Made by a program: the position numbers and the translations under genes
Shown here: in pieces, positions 25,455-39,356 of the stretch
How positions within the stretch are numbered: position 1 is the stretch's first letter
Layout of the letters: each line of letters opens with the position of its first letter
The notes under the pieces: model-generated
What the model was told of the DNA's origin: nothing
Database searches by the model: none
What the model saw: the letters and a program-made list of their open reading frames with translations, nothing else
From: Paragordius varius
Lineage: Eukaryota > Nematomorpha
Direction: 5' to 3'
Assembly: GCA_964247055.1 (NCBI GenBank)
Contig: OZ176051.1
Location: 62,001-126,000, forward strand
Length of the DNA stretch: 64,000 bases

Positions 25455-26963
25455 AATTTGATCAGGTGATGTCACCATAATTTTTTTGGGTAGCCCTATG
25501 GTAGTTCCATCATCACCCCAAATATTTTCGAGATCGGAGTATAAATTTAATTTTTATGAATTTTTTAAATATTTAAAAAATTTATTTTATACGATTTTAA
25601 AAATAAAAATGGCTACCTAAAATCCAAATTTGATCAGGTGATGTCACCATAATTTTTTTTGGGTAGCCCTATGGTAGTTCCATCATCACCCCAAATATTT
25701 TCGAGATCGGAGTATAAATGTAATTTTTATGAATTTTTTAAATATTTAAAAAATTTATTTTATACGATTTTAAAAATAAAAATGGCTACCTAAAATCCAA
25801 ATTTGATCAGGTGATGTCACCATAATTTCTTTTGGGTAGCCCTATGGTAGTTCCATCATCACCCCAAATATTGTCGAGATCGGAGTATAAATGTAATTTT
25901 ATGAATTTTTAAAATATTTAAAAAATTTATTTTATACGATTTTAAAAATAAAAATGGCTACCTAAAATCCAAATTTGATCAGGTGAAGCACCCCAAATAT
26001 TTTTGAGATCGGGCTATAAATGTAATTTTTATGAATTTTTTAAATATTTAAAAAATTTATTTTATACGATTTTAAAAATAAAAATGGCTACCTAAAATCC
26101 AAATTTGATCAGGTGATGTCGCCATAATTTTTTTTGGGTAGCCCTATAGTAGTTCCATCATCACCCCAAATATTTTCGAGATCGGAGTATAAATGTAATT
26201 TTTATGAATTTTTTAAATATTTAAAAAATTATTTTATACGATTTTAAAAATAAAAATGGCTACCTAAAATCCAAATTTGATCAGGTGATGTCACCATAAT
26301 TTTTTTTGGGTAGCCCTATGGTAGTTCCATCATCACCCCAAATATTTTGGGGATCGGACTATAAATGTAATTTTTATGAATTTTTTAAATATTTAAAAAA
26401 TTTATTTTATACGATTTTAAAAATAAAAATGGCTACCTAAAATCCAAATTTGATCAGGTGATGACGCCATAATTTTTTTTGGGTAGCCCTATGGTAGTTC
26501 CATCATCACCCCAAATATTTTCGAGATCGGAGTATAAATGTAATTTTTATGAATTTTTTAAATATTTAAAAAATTTATTTTATACGATTTTAAAAATAAA
26601 AATGGCTACCTAAAATCCAAATTTGATCAGGTGATGTCACCATAATTTCTTTTGGGTAGCCCTATGGTAGTTCCATCATCACCCCAAATATTGTCGAGAT
26701 CGGAGTATAAATGTAATTTTTTTGAATTTTTTAAATATTTAAAAAATTTATTTTATACGATTTTAAAAATAAAAATGGCTACCTAAAATCCAAATTTGAT
26801 CAGGTGATGTCACCATAATTTTTTTTGGGTAGCCCTATGGTAGTTCCATCATCACCCCAAATATTTTCGAGATCGGAGTATAAATGTAATTTTTATGAAT
26901 TTTTTAAATATTTAAAAAATTTTTTATACGATTTTAAAAATAAAAATGGCTACCTAAAATCCA
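25455..26963. repeat. Third return of the 647-bp block and its followers
   Basis: Units 25455-26101 repeat the L, S, Q-like, deleted-unit block at exactly 647 bp. They are followed, as after 22519, by GTCGCC with CTATAGTAG, a GGGG unit, a GATGACGCC unit, a TTTCTTTTGGG unit and S. Likeness to the earlier stretch (offset 3,582 bp) fades after about nine or ten monomers. The last S unit has lost four bases after its AT palindrome (AAAAAATTTTTTATACG). Confidence 0.82.
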
Positions 26964-29900
26964 AATTTGATCAGGTGATGTCACCATAATTTTTTTTGGG
27001 TAGCCCTATGGTAGTTCCATCATCACCCCAAATATTTTGGGGATCGGACTATAAATGTAATTTTTATGAATTTTTTAAATATTTAAAAAATTTTTTTTAT
27101 ACGATTTTAATAAAAATGGCTACCTAAAATCCAAATTTGATCAGGTGATGTCACCATAATTTTTTTAGGGTAGCCCTATGGTAGTTCCATCATCACCCCA
27201 AATATTTTCGAGATTGGAGTATAAATATAATTTTTATGAATTTTTTAAATATTTAAATAATTTATTTTATACGATTTTAAAAATAAAAATGGCTACCTAA
27301 AATCCAAATTTGATCAGGTGATGTCGCCATAATTTTTTTTGGGTAGCCCTATGGTAGTTCCATCATAACCCCAAATATTTTTGAGATCGGACTTTAAATG
27401 TAATTTTTATGAATTTTTTAAATATTTAAAAAATTTATTTTATACGATTTTAAAAATAAAAATGGCTACCTAAAATCCAAATTTGATCAGGTGATGTCAC
27501 CATAATTTTTTTTGGGTAGCCCTATGGTAGTTCCATCATCACCCCAAATATTTTCGAGATCGGAGTATAAATGTAATTTTTATGAATTTTTTAAATATTT
27601 AAAAAATTTATTTTATACGATTTTAAAAATAAAAATGGCTACCTAAAATCCAAATTTGATCAGGTGATGTCACCATAATTTTTTTTGGGTAGTCCTATGG
27701 TAGTTCCATCATCACCCCAAATATTTTCGAGATCGGAGTATAAATGTAATTTTTATGAATTTTTTAAATATTTAAAAAATTTATTTTATACGATTTTAAA
27801 AATAAAAATGGCTACCTAAAATCCAAATTTGATCAGGTGATGTCACCATAATTTCTTTTGGGTACCCCTATGGTAGTTCCATCATCACCCCAAATATTTT
27901 CGAGATTGGAGTATAAATGTAATTTTTATGAATTTTTTAAATATTTAAAAAATTTATTTTATACGATTTTAAAAATAAAAATGGCTACCTAAACCAAATT
28001 TGATCAGGTGATGTCACTATAATTTTTTTGGGAGGCCCTATGGTAGTTCCATCATCACCCCAAATATTTTGGGGATCGGACTATAAATGTAATTTTTATG
28101 AATTTTTTAAATATTTAAAAAATTTATTTTTAACGATTTTAAAAATAAAAATGGCTACCTAAAATCCAAATTTGATCAGGTGATGTCACCATAATTTCTT
28201 TTGGGTACCCCTATGGTAGTTCCATCATCACCGCAAATATTTTCGAGATCGGAGTATAAATGTAATTTTTATGAATTTTTTACATATTTAAAAAATTTAT
28301 TTTATACGATTTTAAAAATAAAAATGGCTACCTAAAATCCAAATTTGATCAGGTGATGTCGCCATAATTTTTTTTGGGTAGCCCTATGGTAGTTCCATCA
28401 TAACCCCAAATATTTTTGAGATCGGACTTTAAATGTAATTTTTATGAATTTTTAAATATTTAAAAAATTTATTTAATACGATTTTAAAAATAAAAATGGC
28501 TACCTAAAATCCAAATTTGATCAGGTGATGTCACCATAATTTTTTTTGGGTAGCCCTATGGTAGTTCCATCATCACCCCAAATATTTTCGAGATCGGAGT
28601 ATAAATGTAATTTTTATGAATTTTTTAAATATTTAAAAAATTTTTTTTATACGATTTTAATAAAAATGGCTACCTAAAATCCAAATTTGATCAGGTGATG
28701 TCACCATAATTTTTTTTGGGTAGCCCTATGGTAGTTCCATCATCACCCCAAATATTGTCGAGATCGGAGTATAAATGTAATTTTTTTGAATTTTTTAAAT
28801 ATTTAAAAAATTTATTTTATACGATCTTAAAAAAAATGGCTACCTAAAATCCAAATTTGATCAGGTGATGTCACCATATTTTTTTTTGGGTAGCCCTATG
28901 GTAGTTCCATCATCACCCCAAATATTTTGGGGATCGGACTATAAATGTAATTTTTATGAATTTTTTAAATATTTAAAAAATTTATTTTATACGATTTTAT
29001 AAATAAAAATGGCTACCTAAAATCCAAATTTGATCAGGTAATTTTGCCATAATTTTTTTTGGGTAGCCCTATGGTAGTTCCATCATCACCCCAAATATTT
29101 TCGAGATCGGAGTATAAATGTAATTTTTATGAATTTTTTAAATATTTAAAAAATTTATTTTCGATTTTAAAAATAAAAATGGCTACCTAAAATCCAAATT
29201 TGATCAGGTGATGTCACCATAATTTTTTTTGGGTAGCCCTATGGTAGTTCCATCATCACCCCAAATATTTTCGAGATCGGAGTATAAATGTAATTTTTAT
29301 GAATTTTTTTAATATTTAAAAAATTTATTTTATACGATTTTAAAAATAAAAATGGCTACCTAAAATCCAAATTTGATCAGGTGATGTCGCCATAATTTTT
29401 TTTGGGTAGCCCTATAGTAGTTCCATCATCACCCCAAATATTTTCTAGATCGGAGTATAAATGTAATTTTTATGAATTTTTTAAATATTTAAAAAATTTA
29501 TTTTATACGATTTTAAAAATAAAAATGGCTACCTAAAATCCAAATTTGACCAGGTGATGTCGCCATAATTTTTTTTGGGTAGCCCTATGGTAGTTCCATC
29601 ATAACCCCAAATATTTTTGAGATCGGACTTTAAATGTAGTTTTTATGAATTTTTAAATATTTAAAAAATTTATTTTATACGATTTTAAAAATAAAAATGG
29701 CTACCTAAAATCCAAATTTGATCAGGTGATGTCACCATAATTTTTTTTGGGTAGCCCTATGGTAGTTCCATCATCACCCCAAATATTTTCGAGATCGGAG
29801 TATAAATGTAATTTTTATGAATTTTTTAAATATTTAAAAAATTTATTTTATACGATTTTAAAAATAAAAATGGCTACCTAAAATCCAAATTTTCAGGTGA

Positions 29901-31091
29901 TGTCGCCATAATTTTTTTTGGGTAGCCCTATGGTAGTTCCATCATCACCCCAAATATTTTCGACATAGGAGTATAAATGTAATTTTTATGAATTTTTTAA
30001 ATATTTAAAAAATTTATTTTATACGATTTTAAAAATAAAAATGGCTACCTAAAATCCAAATTTGATCAGGTGATGTCACCATAATTTTTTTTGGGTAGCC
30101 CTATGGTAGTTCCATCATCACCCCAAATATTGTCGAGATCGGAGTGTAAATGTAATTTTTTTGAATTTTTTAAATATTTAAAAAATTTATTTTATACGAT
30201 TTTAAAAATAAAAATGGCTACCTAAAATCCAAATTTGATCAGGTGATGTCACCATAATTTTTTTTGGGTAGCCCTATGGTAGTTCCATCATCACCCCAAA
30301 TATTTACTAGATCGGAGTATAAATGTAATTTTTATGAATTTTTTAAATATTTAAAAAATTTATTTTATACGATTTTAAAAATAAAAATGGCTACCTAAAA
30401 TCCAAATTTGATCAGGTGATGTCACTATAATTTTTTTGGGTAGCCCTATGGTAGTTCCATCATCACCCCAAATATTTTCGAGATCGGAGTATAAATGTAA
30501 TTTTTATGAATTTTTTAAATATTTAAAAAATTTATTTTATACGATTTTAAAAATAAAAATGGCTACCTAAAATCCAAATTTGATCAGGTGATGTCACCAT
30601 AATTTTTTTTGGGTAGCCCTATAATAGTTCCATCATCACCCCAAATATTTTCGAGATCGGAGTATAAATGTAATTTTTATGAATTTTTTAAATATTTAAA
30701 AAATTTATTTTAGACGATTTTAAAAATAAAAATGGCTACCTAAAATCCAAATTTGATCAAGTGATGTCACTATAATTTTTTTGGGTAGCCCTATGGTAGT
30801 TCCATCATCACCCCAAATACTTTGGGGATCGGACTATAAATGTAATTTTTATGAATTTTTTAAATATTTAAAAAATTTTTTTTATACGATTTTAATAAAA
30901 ATGGCTACCTAAAATCCAAATTTGATCAGGTGATGTCACCATAATTTTTTTTGGTTAGCCCTATGGTAGTTCCATCATCACCCCAAATATTTTCGAGATT
31001 GGAGTATAAATATAATTTTTATGAATTTTTTAAATATTTAAATAATTTATTTTATACGATTTTAAAAATAAAAATGGCTACCTAAAATCCA
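26964..31091. repeat. Mosaic satellite stretch with weak higher-order order
   Basis: About 24 monomers of mixed S, B, C, D and G types without a clear short HOR. Shared marks show shuffled segments: units with TTTTTTTTATACGATTTTAATAAA occur near 27.09, 28.65 and 30.88 kb. A run of three units (that type, then ATTGGAGTATAAATATAA, then D) is present at 26964-27479 and again at 30750-31264, offset 3,785 bp or about 22 monomers. Odd units include GATCAGGTAATTTTGCC near 29030, AAATTTTCAGGTG near 29890 and TTTACTAGATCGG near 30304. No other content is seen. Confidence 0.78.
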
Positions 31092-33338
31092 AATTTGATC
31101 AGGTGATGTCGCCATAATTTTTTTTGGGTAGCCCTATGGTAGTTCCATCATAACCCCAAATATTTTTGAGATCGGACTTTAAATGTAATTTTTATGAATT
31201 TTTTAAATATTTAAAAAATTTATTTTATACGATTTTAAAAATAAAAATGGCTACCTAAAATCCAAATTTGATCAGGTGATGTCACCATAATTTTTTTTGG
31301 GTAGCCCTATGGTAGTTCCATCATCACCCCAAATATTTTCGAGATCGCAGTAAAAATGTAATTTGTATGAATTTTTTAAATATTTAAAAAATTTATTTTA
31401 TACGATTTTAAAAATAAAAATGGCTACCTAAAATCCAAATTTGATCAGGTGATGTCACCATAATTTTTTTTGGGTAGCCCTATGGTAGTTCCATCATCAC
31501 CCCAAATATTTTCGAGATCGGAGTAAAAATGTAATTTTTATGAATTTTTTAAATATTTAAAAAATTTATTTTATACGATTTTAAAAATAAAAATGGCTAC
31601 CTAAAATCCAAATTTGATCAGGTGATGTCGCCATAATTTTTTTTGCGTAGCCCTATGGTAGTTCCATCATCACCCCAAATATTGTCGAGATCGGAGTATA
31701 AATGTAATTTTTTTGAATTTTTTAAATATTTAAAAAATTTATTTTATACGATTTTAAAAATAAAAATGGCTACCTAAAATCCAAATTTGATCAGGTGATG
31801 TCACCATAATTTTTTTTGGGTAGCCCTATGGTAGTTCCATCATCACCCCAAATATTTTCGAGATCGGAGTATAAATGTAATTTTTATGAATTTTTATATA
31901 TTTAAAAAATTTATTTTATACGATTTTAAAAATAAAAATGGCTACCTAAAATCCAAATTTGATCAGGTGATGTCGCCATAATTTTTTTTGGGTAGCCCTA
32001 TGGTAGTTCCATCATAACCCCAAATATTTTTGAGATCGGACTTTAAATGTAATTTTTATGAATTTTTTAAATATTTAAAAAATTTATTTTATACGATTTT
32101 AAAAATAAAAATGGCTACCTAAAACCCAAATTTGATCAGGTGATGTCACCATAATTTTTTTTGGGTAGCCCTATGGTAGTTCCATCATCACCCCAAATAT
32201 TTTCGAGATCGGAGTAAAAATGTAATTTTTATAAATTTTTTAAATATTTAAAAAATTTATTTTATACGATTTTAAAAATAAAAATGGCTACCTAAAATCC
32301 AAATTTGATCAGGTGATGTCGCCATAATTTTTTTTGCGTAGCCCTATGGTAGTTCCATCATCACCCCAAATATTGTCGAGATCGGAGTATAAATGTAATT
32401 TTTTTGAATTTTTTAAATATTTAAAAAATTTATTTTATACGATTTTAAAAATAAAAATGGCTACCTAAAATCCAAATTTGACCAGGTGATGTCATCATAA
32501 TTTTTTTTGGGTAGCCCTATGGTATTTCCATCATCATCCCAAATATTTTCGAGATCGGAGTATAAATATACTTTTTATGAATTTTTTAAATATTTAAATA
32601 ATTTATTTTATACGATTTTAAAAATAAAAATGGCTACCTAAAATCCAAATTTGATCAGGTGATGTCGCCATAATTTTTTTTGGGTAGCCCTATGGTAGTT
32701 CCATCATAACCCCAAATATTTTTGAGATCGGACTTTAAATGTAATTTTTATGAATTTTTTAAATATTTAAAAAATTTATTTTATACGATTTTAAAAATAA
32801 AAATGGCTACCTAAAATCCAAATTTGATCAGGTGATGTCACCATAATTTTTTTTGGGTAGCCCTATGGTAGTTCCATCATCACCCCAAATATTTTCGAGA
32901 TCGGAGTAAAAATGTAATTTTTATGAATTTTTTAAATATTTAAAAAATTTATTTTATACGATTTTAAAAATAAAAATGGCTACCTAAAATCCAAATTTGA
33001 TCAGGTGATGTCGCCATAATTTTTTTTGCGTAGCCCTATGGTAGTTCCATCATCACCCCAAATATTGTCGAGATCGGAGTATAAATGTAATTTTTTTGAA
33101 TTTTTTAAATATTTAAAAAATTTATTTTATACGATTTTAAAAATAAAAATGGCTACCTAAAATCCAAATTTGATCAGGTGATGTCACCATAATTTTTTTT
33201 GGGTAGCCCTATGGTAGTTCCATCATCACCCCAAATATTTTCGAGATCGGAGTATAAATGTAATTTTTATGAATTTTTAAATATTTAAAAAATTTATTTT
33301 ATACGATTTTAAAAATAAAAAGGGCTACCTAAAATCCA
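31092..33338. repeat. 4- to 5-monomer repeat of D, GTAAAAATG, F-like and S units
   Basis: D units (CATAACCCC, GACTTTAAATG) start at 31092, 31966 and 32647. Each is followed by a unit with GGAGTAAAAATG (two such units after the first D), then a GCGTAGCCC unit with a TTGTCGAG box, then an S-like unit. Periods are 874 bp (five units) and 681 bp (four units). The S-like slot carries different changes each time: TTTTTATATATTT near 31892, GTCATCATAA with GGTATTTCC near 32500, and AAAAAGGGCTACC near 33317. Confidence 0.8.
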
Positions 33339-35229
33339 AATTTGATCAGGTGATGTCACCATAATATTTTTGGGTAGCCCTATGGTAGTTCCATCATCAC
33401 CCCAAATATTTTGGGGATCGGACTATAAATGTAATTTTTATGAATTTTTTAAATATTTAAAAAATTTATTTTATACGATTTTAAAAATAAAAATGGCTAC
33501 CTAAAATCCAAATTTGATCAGGTGATGTCACCATAATTTTTTTTGGGTAGCCCTATGGTAGTTCCATCATCACCATAAATATTTTTGAGATCGGAGTATA
33601 AATGTAATTTTTATGAATTTTTTAAATATTCGAAAAATTTATTTTATACGATTTTAAAAATAAAAATGGCTACCTAAAATCCAAATTTGATCAGGTGATG
33701 TCACCATATTTTTTTTTGGGTAGCCCTATGGTAGTTCCATCATCCCAAATATTTTGGGGATCGGAGTATAAATGTAATTTTTATGAATTTTTTAAATATT
33801 CAAAAAATTTATTTTATACGATTTTAAAAATAAAAATGGCTACCTAAAATCCAAATTTAATCAGGTGATGTCACCATAATTTTTTTTGGGTAGCCCTATG
33901 GTAGTTCCATCATCACCCCAAATATTTTGGGGATCGGACTATAAATGTAATTTTTATGAATTTTTTAAATATTTAAAAAATTTATTTTATACGATTTTAA
34001 AAATAAAAATGGCTACCTAAAATCCAAATTTGATCAGGTGATGTCACCATAATTTTTTTTGGGTAGCCCTATGGTAGTTCCATCATCACCATAAATATTT
34101 TTGAGATCGGAGTATAAATGTAATTTTTATGAATTTTTTAAATATTCAAAAAATTTATTTTATACGATTTTAAAAATAAAAATGGCTACCTAAAATCCAA
34201 ATTTGATGAGGTGATGTCACCATATTTTTTTTTGGGTAGCCCTATGGTAGTTCCATCATCCCAAATATTTTGGGGATCGGAGTATAAATGTAATTTTTAT
34301 GAATTTTTTAAATATTAAAAAAATTTATTTTATACGATTTTAAAAATAAAAATGGCTACCTAAAATCCAAATTTGATCAGGTGATGTCAGAATATTTTTT
34401 TTGGGTAGCCCTATGGTAGTTCCATCATCACCCCAAATATTTTGGGGATCGGACTATAAATGTAATTTTTATAAATTTTTAAATATTTAAAAAATTTATT
34501 TTATACGATTTTAAAAATAAAAATGGCTACCTAAAATCCAAATTTGATCAGGTGATGTCACCATAATTTTTTTTGGGTAGCCCTATGGTAGTTCCATCAT
34601 CACCCCAAATATTTTGGGGATCGGACTATAAATGTAATTTTTATGAATTTTTTAAATATTTAAAAAATTTATTTTATACGATTTTAAAAATAAAAATGGC
34701 TACCTAAAATCCAAATTTGATCAGGTGATGTCACCATAATTTTTTTTGGGTAGCCCTATGGTAGTTCCATCATCACCATAAATATTTTCGAGATCGGAGT
34801 ATAAATGTAATTTTTATGAATTTTTTAAATATTTAAAAAATTTATTTTATACAATTTTAAAAATAAAAATGGCTACCTAAAATCCAAATTTGATCAGGTG
34901 ATGTCACTATAATTTTTTTTGGGTAGCCCTATGGTAGTTCCATCATCACCCCAAATATTTTCGAGATCGGAGTATAAATGTAATTTTTATGAATTTTTTA
35001 AATATTTAAAAAATTTATTTTATACGATTTTAAAAATAAAAATGGCTACCTAAAATCCAAATTTGATCAGGTGATGTCACTATAATTTTTTTTGGGTAGC
35101 CCTATGGTAGTTCCATCATCACCCCAAATATTTTCGAGATCGGATAAATGTAATTTTTATGAATTTTTTAAATATTTAAAAAATTTATTTTATACGATTT
35201 TAAAAATAAAAATGGCTACCTAAAATCCA
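33167..35229. repeat. 12-monomer block, first copy of a pair 15 kb apart
   Basis: The block starts with a unit carrying AAAAAGGGCTACC. It continues with CACCATAAATATTTTTGAG units (near 33575 and 34085), truncated CATCATCCCAAAT units with a GGGGATCGGAG box (near 33740 and 34255), a TTTAATCAGG unit, a TTTTTATAAATTTTTAAAT unit, and finally two CACTATAA units, the second with GATCGGATAAATG. The same set reappears from 48210, offset 15,043 bp at the start. Private marks here include AATATTCGAAAAATTT and GTCAGAATATTT. Confidence 0.85.
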
Positions 35230-36266
35230 AATTTGATCAGGTGATGTCGCCATAATTTTTTTTGCGTAGCCCTATGGTAGTTTCATCATCACCCCAAATA
35301 TTTTGGGGATCGGACTATAAATGTAATTTTTATGAATTTTTTAAATATTTAAAAAATTTATTTTATACGATTTTAAAAATAAAAATGGCTACCTAAAATC
35401 CAAATTTGATCAGGTGATGTCACCATAATTTTTTTTGGGTAGCCCTATGGTAGTTCCATCATCACCCCAAATATTTTCGAGATCGGAGTATAAATGTAAT
35501 TTTTATGAATTTTTTAAATATTTAAAAAATTTATTTTATACGATTTTAAAAATAAAAATGGCTACCTAAAATCCAAATTTGATCAGGTGATGTCACCATA
35601 TTTATTTTTGGGTAGCCCTATGGTAGTTCCATCATCACCTCAAATATTTTGGGGATCGGACTATAAATGTAATTTTTTTGAATTTTTGAAATATTTAAAA
35701 AATTTATTTTATACGATTTTAAAAATAAAAATGGCTACCTAAAATCCAAATTTGATCAGGTGATGTCGCCATAATTTTTTTTTGGTAGCCCTATGGTAGT
35801 TCCATCATAACCCCAAATATTTTTGAGATCGGACTTTAAATGTAATTTTTATGAATTTTTTAAATATTTAAAAAATTTATTTTATACGATTTTAAAAATA
35901 AAAATGGCTACCTAAAATCCAAATTTGATCAGGTGATGTCACCATAATTTTTTTGGGTAGCCCTATGGTAGTTCCATCATCACCCCAAATATTTTCGAGA
36001 TCGGAGTATAAATTTAATTTTTATGAATTTTTTAAATATTTAAAAAATTTATTTTATACGATTTTAAAAATAAAAATGGCTACCTAAAATCCAAATTTGA
36101 TCAGGTGATGTCGCCATAATTTTTTTTGGGTAGCCCTATGGTAGTTCCATCATCACCCCAAATATTTTCGAGATCGGAGTATAAATGTAATTTTTATGAA
36201 TTTTTTAAATATTTAAAAAATTTATTTTATACGATTTTAAAAATAAAAATGGCTACCTAAAATCCA

Positions 36267-36324
36267 AATTTTAAAAAATTTATTTTATACGATTTTAAAA
36301 ATAAAAATGGCTACCTAAAATCCA
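36267..36324. repeat. 58-bp monomer remnant
   Basis: This is the shortest unit in the window. AATTTT runs straight into AAAAAATTTATTTT, so about 115 bp between the unit start and the right half of the AT palindrome are gone. It sits between a G and a Q unit. The join lies in A/T tracts, which suggests replication slippage or microhomology-mediated loss; the mechanism is inference. Confidence 0.88.
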
Positions 36325-39184
36325 AATTTGATCCGGTGATGTCACCATAATTTCTTTTGGGTAGCCCTATGGTAGTTCCATCATCACCCCAAATATTGTC
36401 GAGATCGGAGTATAAATGTAATTTTTTTAAAATTTATTTTATACGATTTTAAAAATAAAAATGGCTACCTAAAATCCAAATTTGATCATGTGATGTCACC
36501 ATAATTTTTTTTGGGTAGCCCTATGGTAGTTCCATCATCACCCCAAATATTTTCGAGATCGGAGTATAAATGTAATTTTTATGAATTTTTTAAATATATA
36601 AAAAATTTATTTTATACGATTTTAAAAATAAAAATGGCTACCTAAAATCCAAATTTGATCAGGTGATGTCACCATAATTTTTTTTGGGTAGCCCTATGGT
36701 AGTTCCATCATCACCCCAAATATTTTCGAGATCGGAGTATAAATGTAATTTTTATGAATTTTTTAAATATTTAAAAAATTTATTTTATACGATTTTAAAA
36801 ATAAAAATGGCTACCTAAAATCCAAATCTGATCAGGTGATGTCACCATATTTTTTTTTGGGTAGCCCTATGGTAGTTCCATCATCACCCCAAATATTGTC
36901 GAGATCGGAGTATAAATGTAATATTTTTAAAATTTATTTTATACGATTTTAAAAATAAAAATGGCTACCTAAAATCCAAATTTGATCAGGTGATGTCACC
37001 ATAATTTTTTTTGGGTAGCCCTATGGTAGTTCCATCATCACCCCAAATATTTTCGAGATCGGAGTATAAATGTAATTTTTATGAATTTTTTAAATATATA
37101 AAAAATTTATTTTATACGATTTTAAAAATAAAAATGGCTACCTAAAATCCAAATTTGATCAGGTGATGTCACCATAATTTTTTTTGGGTAGCCCTATGGT
37201 AGTTCCATCATCACCCCAAATATTGTCGAGATCGGAGTATAAATGTAATATTTTTAAAATTTATTTTATACGATTTTAAAAATAAAAATGGCTACCTAAA
37301 ATCCAAATTTGATCATGTGATGTCACCATAATTTTTTTTGGGTAGTCCTATGGTAGTTCCATCATCACCCCAAATATTTTCGAGATCGGATAAATGTAAT
37401 TTTTATGAATTTTTTAAATATTTAAAAAATTTATTTTATACGATTTTAAAAATAAAAATGGCTACCTAAAATCCAAATCTGATCAGGTGATGTCACCATA
37501 ATTTTTTTGGGTAGCCCTATGGTAGTTCCATCATCACCCCAAATATTGTCGAGATCGGAGTATAAATGTAATTTTTTTGAATTTTTTAAATATTTAAAAA
37601 ATTTATTTTATACGATTTTAAAAATAAAAATGGCTACCTAAAATCCAAATTTGATCAGGTGATGTCGCCATAATTTTTTTTGCGTAGCCCTATGGTAGTT
37701 TCATCATCACCCCAAATATTTTGGGGATCGGACTATAAATGTAATTTTTATGAATTTTTTAAATATTTAAAAAATTTATTTTATACGATTTTAAAAATAA
37801 AAATGGCTACCTAAAATCCAAATTTGATCAGGTGATGTCACCATAATTTTTTTTGGGTAGCCCTATGGTAGTTCCATCATCACCCCAAATATTTTCGAGA
37901 TCGGAGTATAAATGTAATTTTTATGAATTTTTTAAATATTTAAAAAATTTATTTTATACGATTTTAAAAATAAAAATGGCTACCTAAAATCCAAATTTGA
38001 TCAGGTGATGTCACCATATTTATTTTTGGGTAGCCCTATGGTAGTTCCATCATGACCTCAAATATTTTGGGGATCGGACTATAAATGTAATTTTTTTGAA
38101 TTTTTGAAATATTTAAAAAATTTATTTTATACGATTTTAAAAATAAAAATGGCTACCTAAAATCCAAATTTGATCAGGTGATGTCGCCATAATTTTTTTT
38201 TGGTAGCCCTATGGTAGTTCCATCATAACCCCAAATATTTTTGAGATCGGACTTTAAATGTAATTTTTATGAATTTTTTAAATATTTAAAAAATTTATTT
38301 TATACGATTTTAAAAATAAAAATGGCTACCTAAAATCCAAATTTGATCAGGTGATGTCACCATAATTTTTTTGGGTAGCCCTATGGTAGTTCCATCATCA
38401 CCCCAAATATTTTCGAGATCGGAGTATAAATTTAATTTTTATGAATTTTTTAAATATTTAAAATATTTATTTTATACGATTTTAAAAATAAAAATGGCTA
38501 CCTAAAATCCAAATTTGATCAGGTGATGTCGCCATAATTTTTTTTGGGTAGCCCTATGGTAGTTCCATCATCACCCCAAATATTTTCGAGATTGGAGTAT
38601 AAATGTAATTTTTATGAATTTTTTAAATATTTAAAAAATTTATTTTATACGATTTTAAAAATAAAAATGGCTACCTAAAATCCAAATTTGATCAGGTGAT
38701 GTCACCATAATTTCTTTTGGGTAGCCCTATGGTAGTTCCATCATCACCCCAAATATTGTCGAGATCGGAGTATAAATGTAATTTTTTTAAAATTTATTTT
38801 ATACGATTTTAAAAATAAAAATGGCTACCTAAAATCCAAATTTGATCATGTGATGTCACCATAATTTTTTTTGGGTAGCCCTATGGTAGTTCCATCATCA
38901 CCCCAAATATTTTCGAGATCGGAGTATAAATGTAATTTTTATGAATTTTTTAAATATATAAAAAATTTATTTTATACGATTTTAAAAATAAAAATGGCTA
39001 CCTAAAATCCAAATTTGATCAGGTGATGTCACCATAATTTTTTTTGGGTAGCCCTATGGTAGTTCCATCATCACCCCAAATATTTTCGAGATCGGAGTAT
39101 AAATGTAATTTTTATGAATTTTTTAAATATTTAAAAAATTTATTTTATACGATTTTAAAAATAAAAATGGCTACCTAAAATCCA

Positions 39185-39356
39185 AATTTGATCAGGTGAT
39201 GTCACCATATTTTTTTTTGGTAGCCCTATGGTAGTTCCATCATAACCCCAAATATTTTTGAGATCGGACTTTAAATGTAATTTTTATGAATTTTTTAAAT
39301 ATTTAAAAAATTTATTTTATACGATTTTAAAAATAAAAATGGCTACCTATAATCCA
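39185..39356. repeat. Hybrid B/D monomer at a deletion join
   Basis: The unit begins as type B (CACCATATTTTTTTTT) and continues as type D (TTGGTAGCC, CATAACCCC, GACTTTAAATG). It lies between S and L, so it replaces the B-C-F-S-S-T-P-D stretch of the full 13-unit order. The distance between flanking V units is 1,016 bp against 2,226 bp for the next pair, as expected if seven monomers were lost by exchange within the oligo-T run. Confidence 0.78.
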
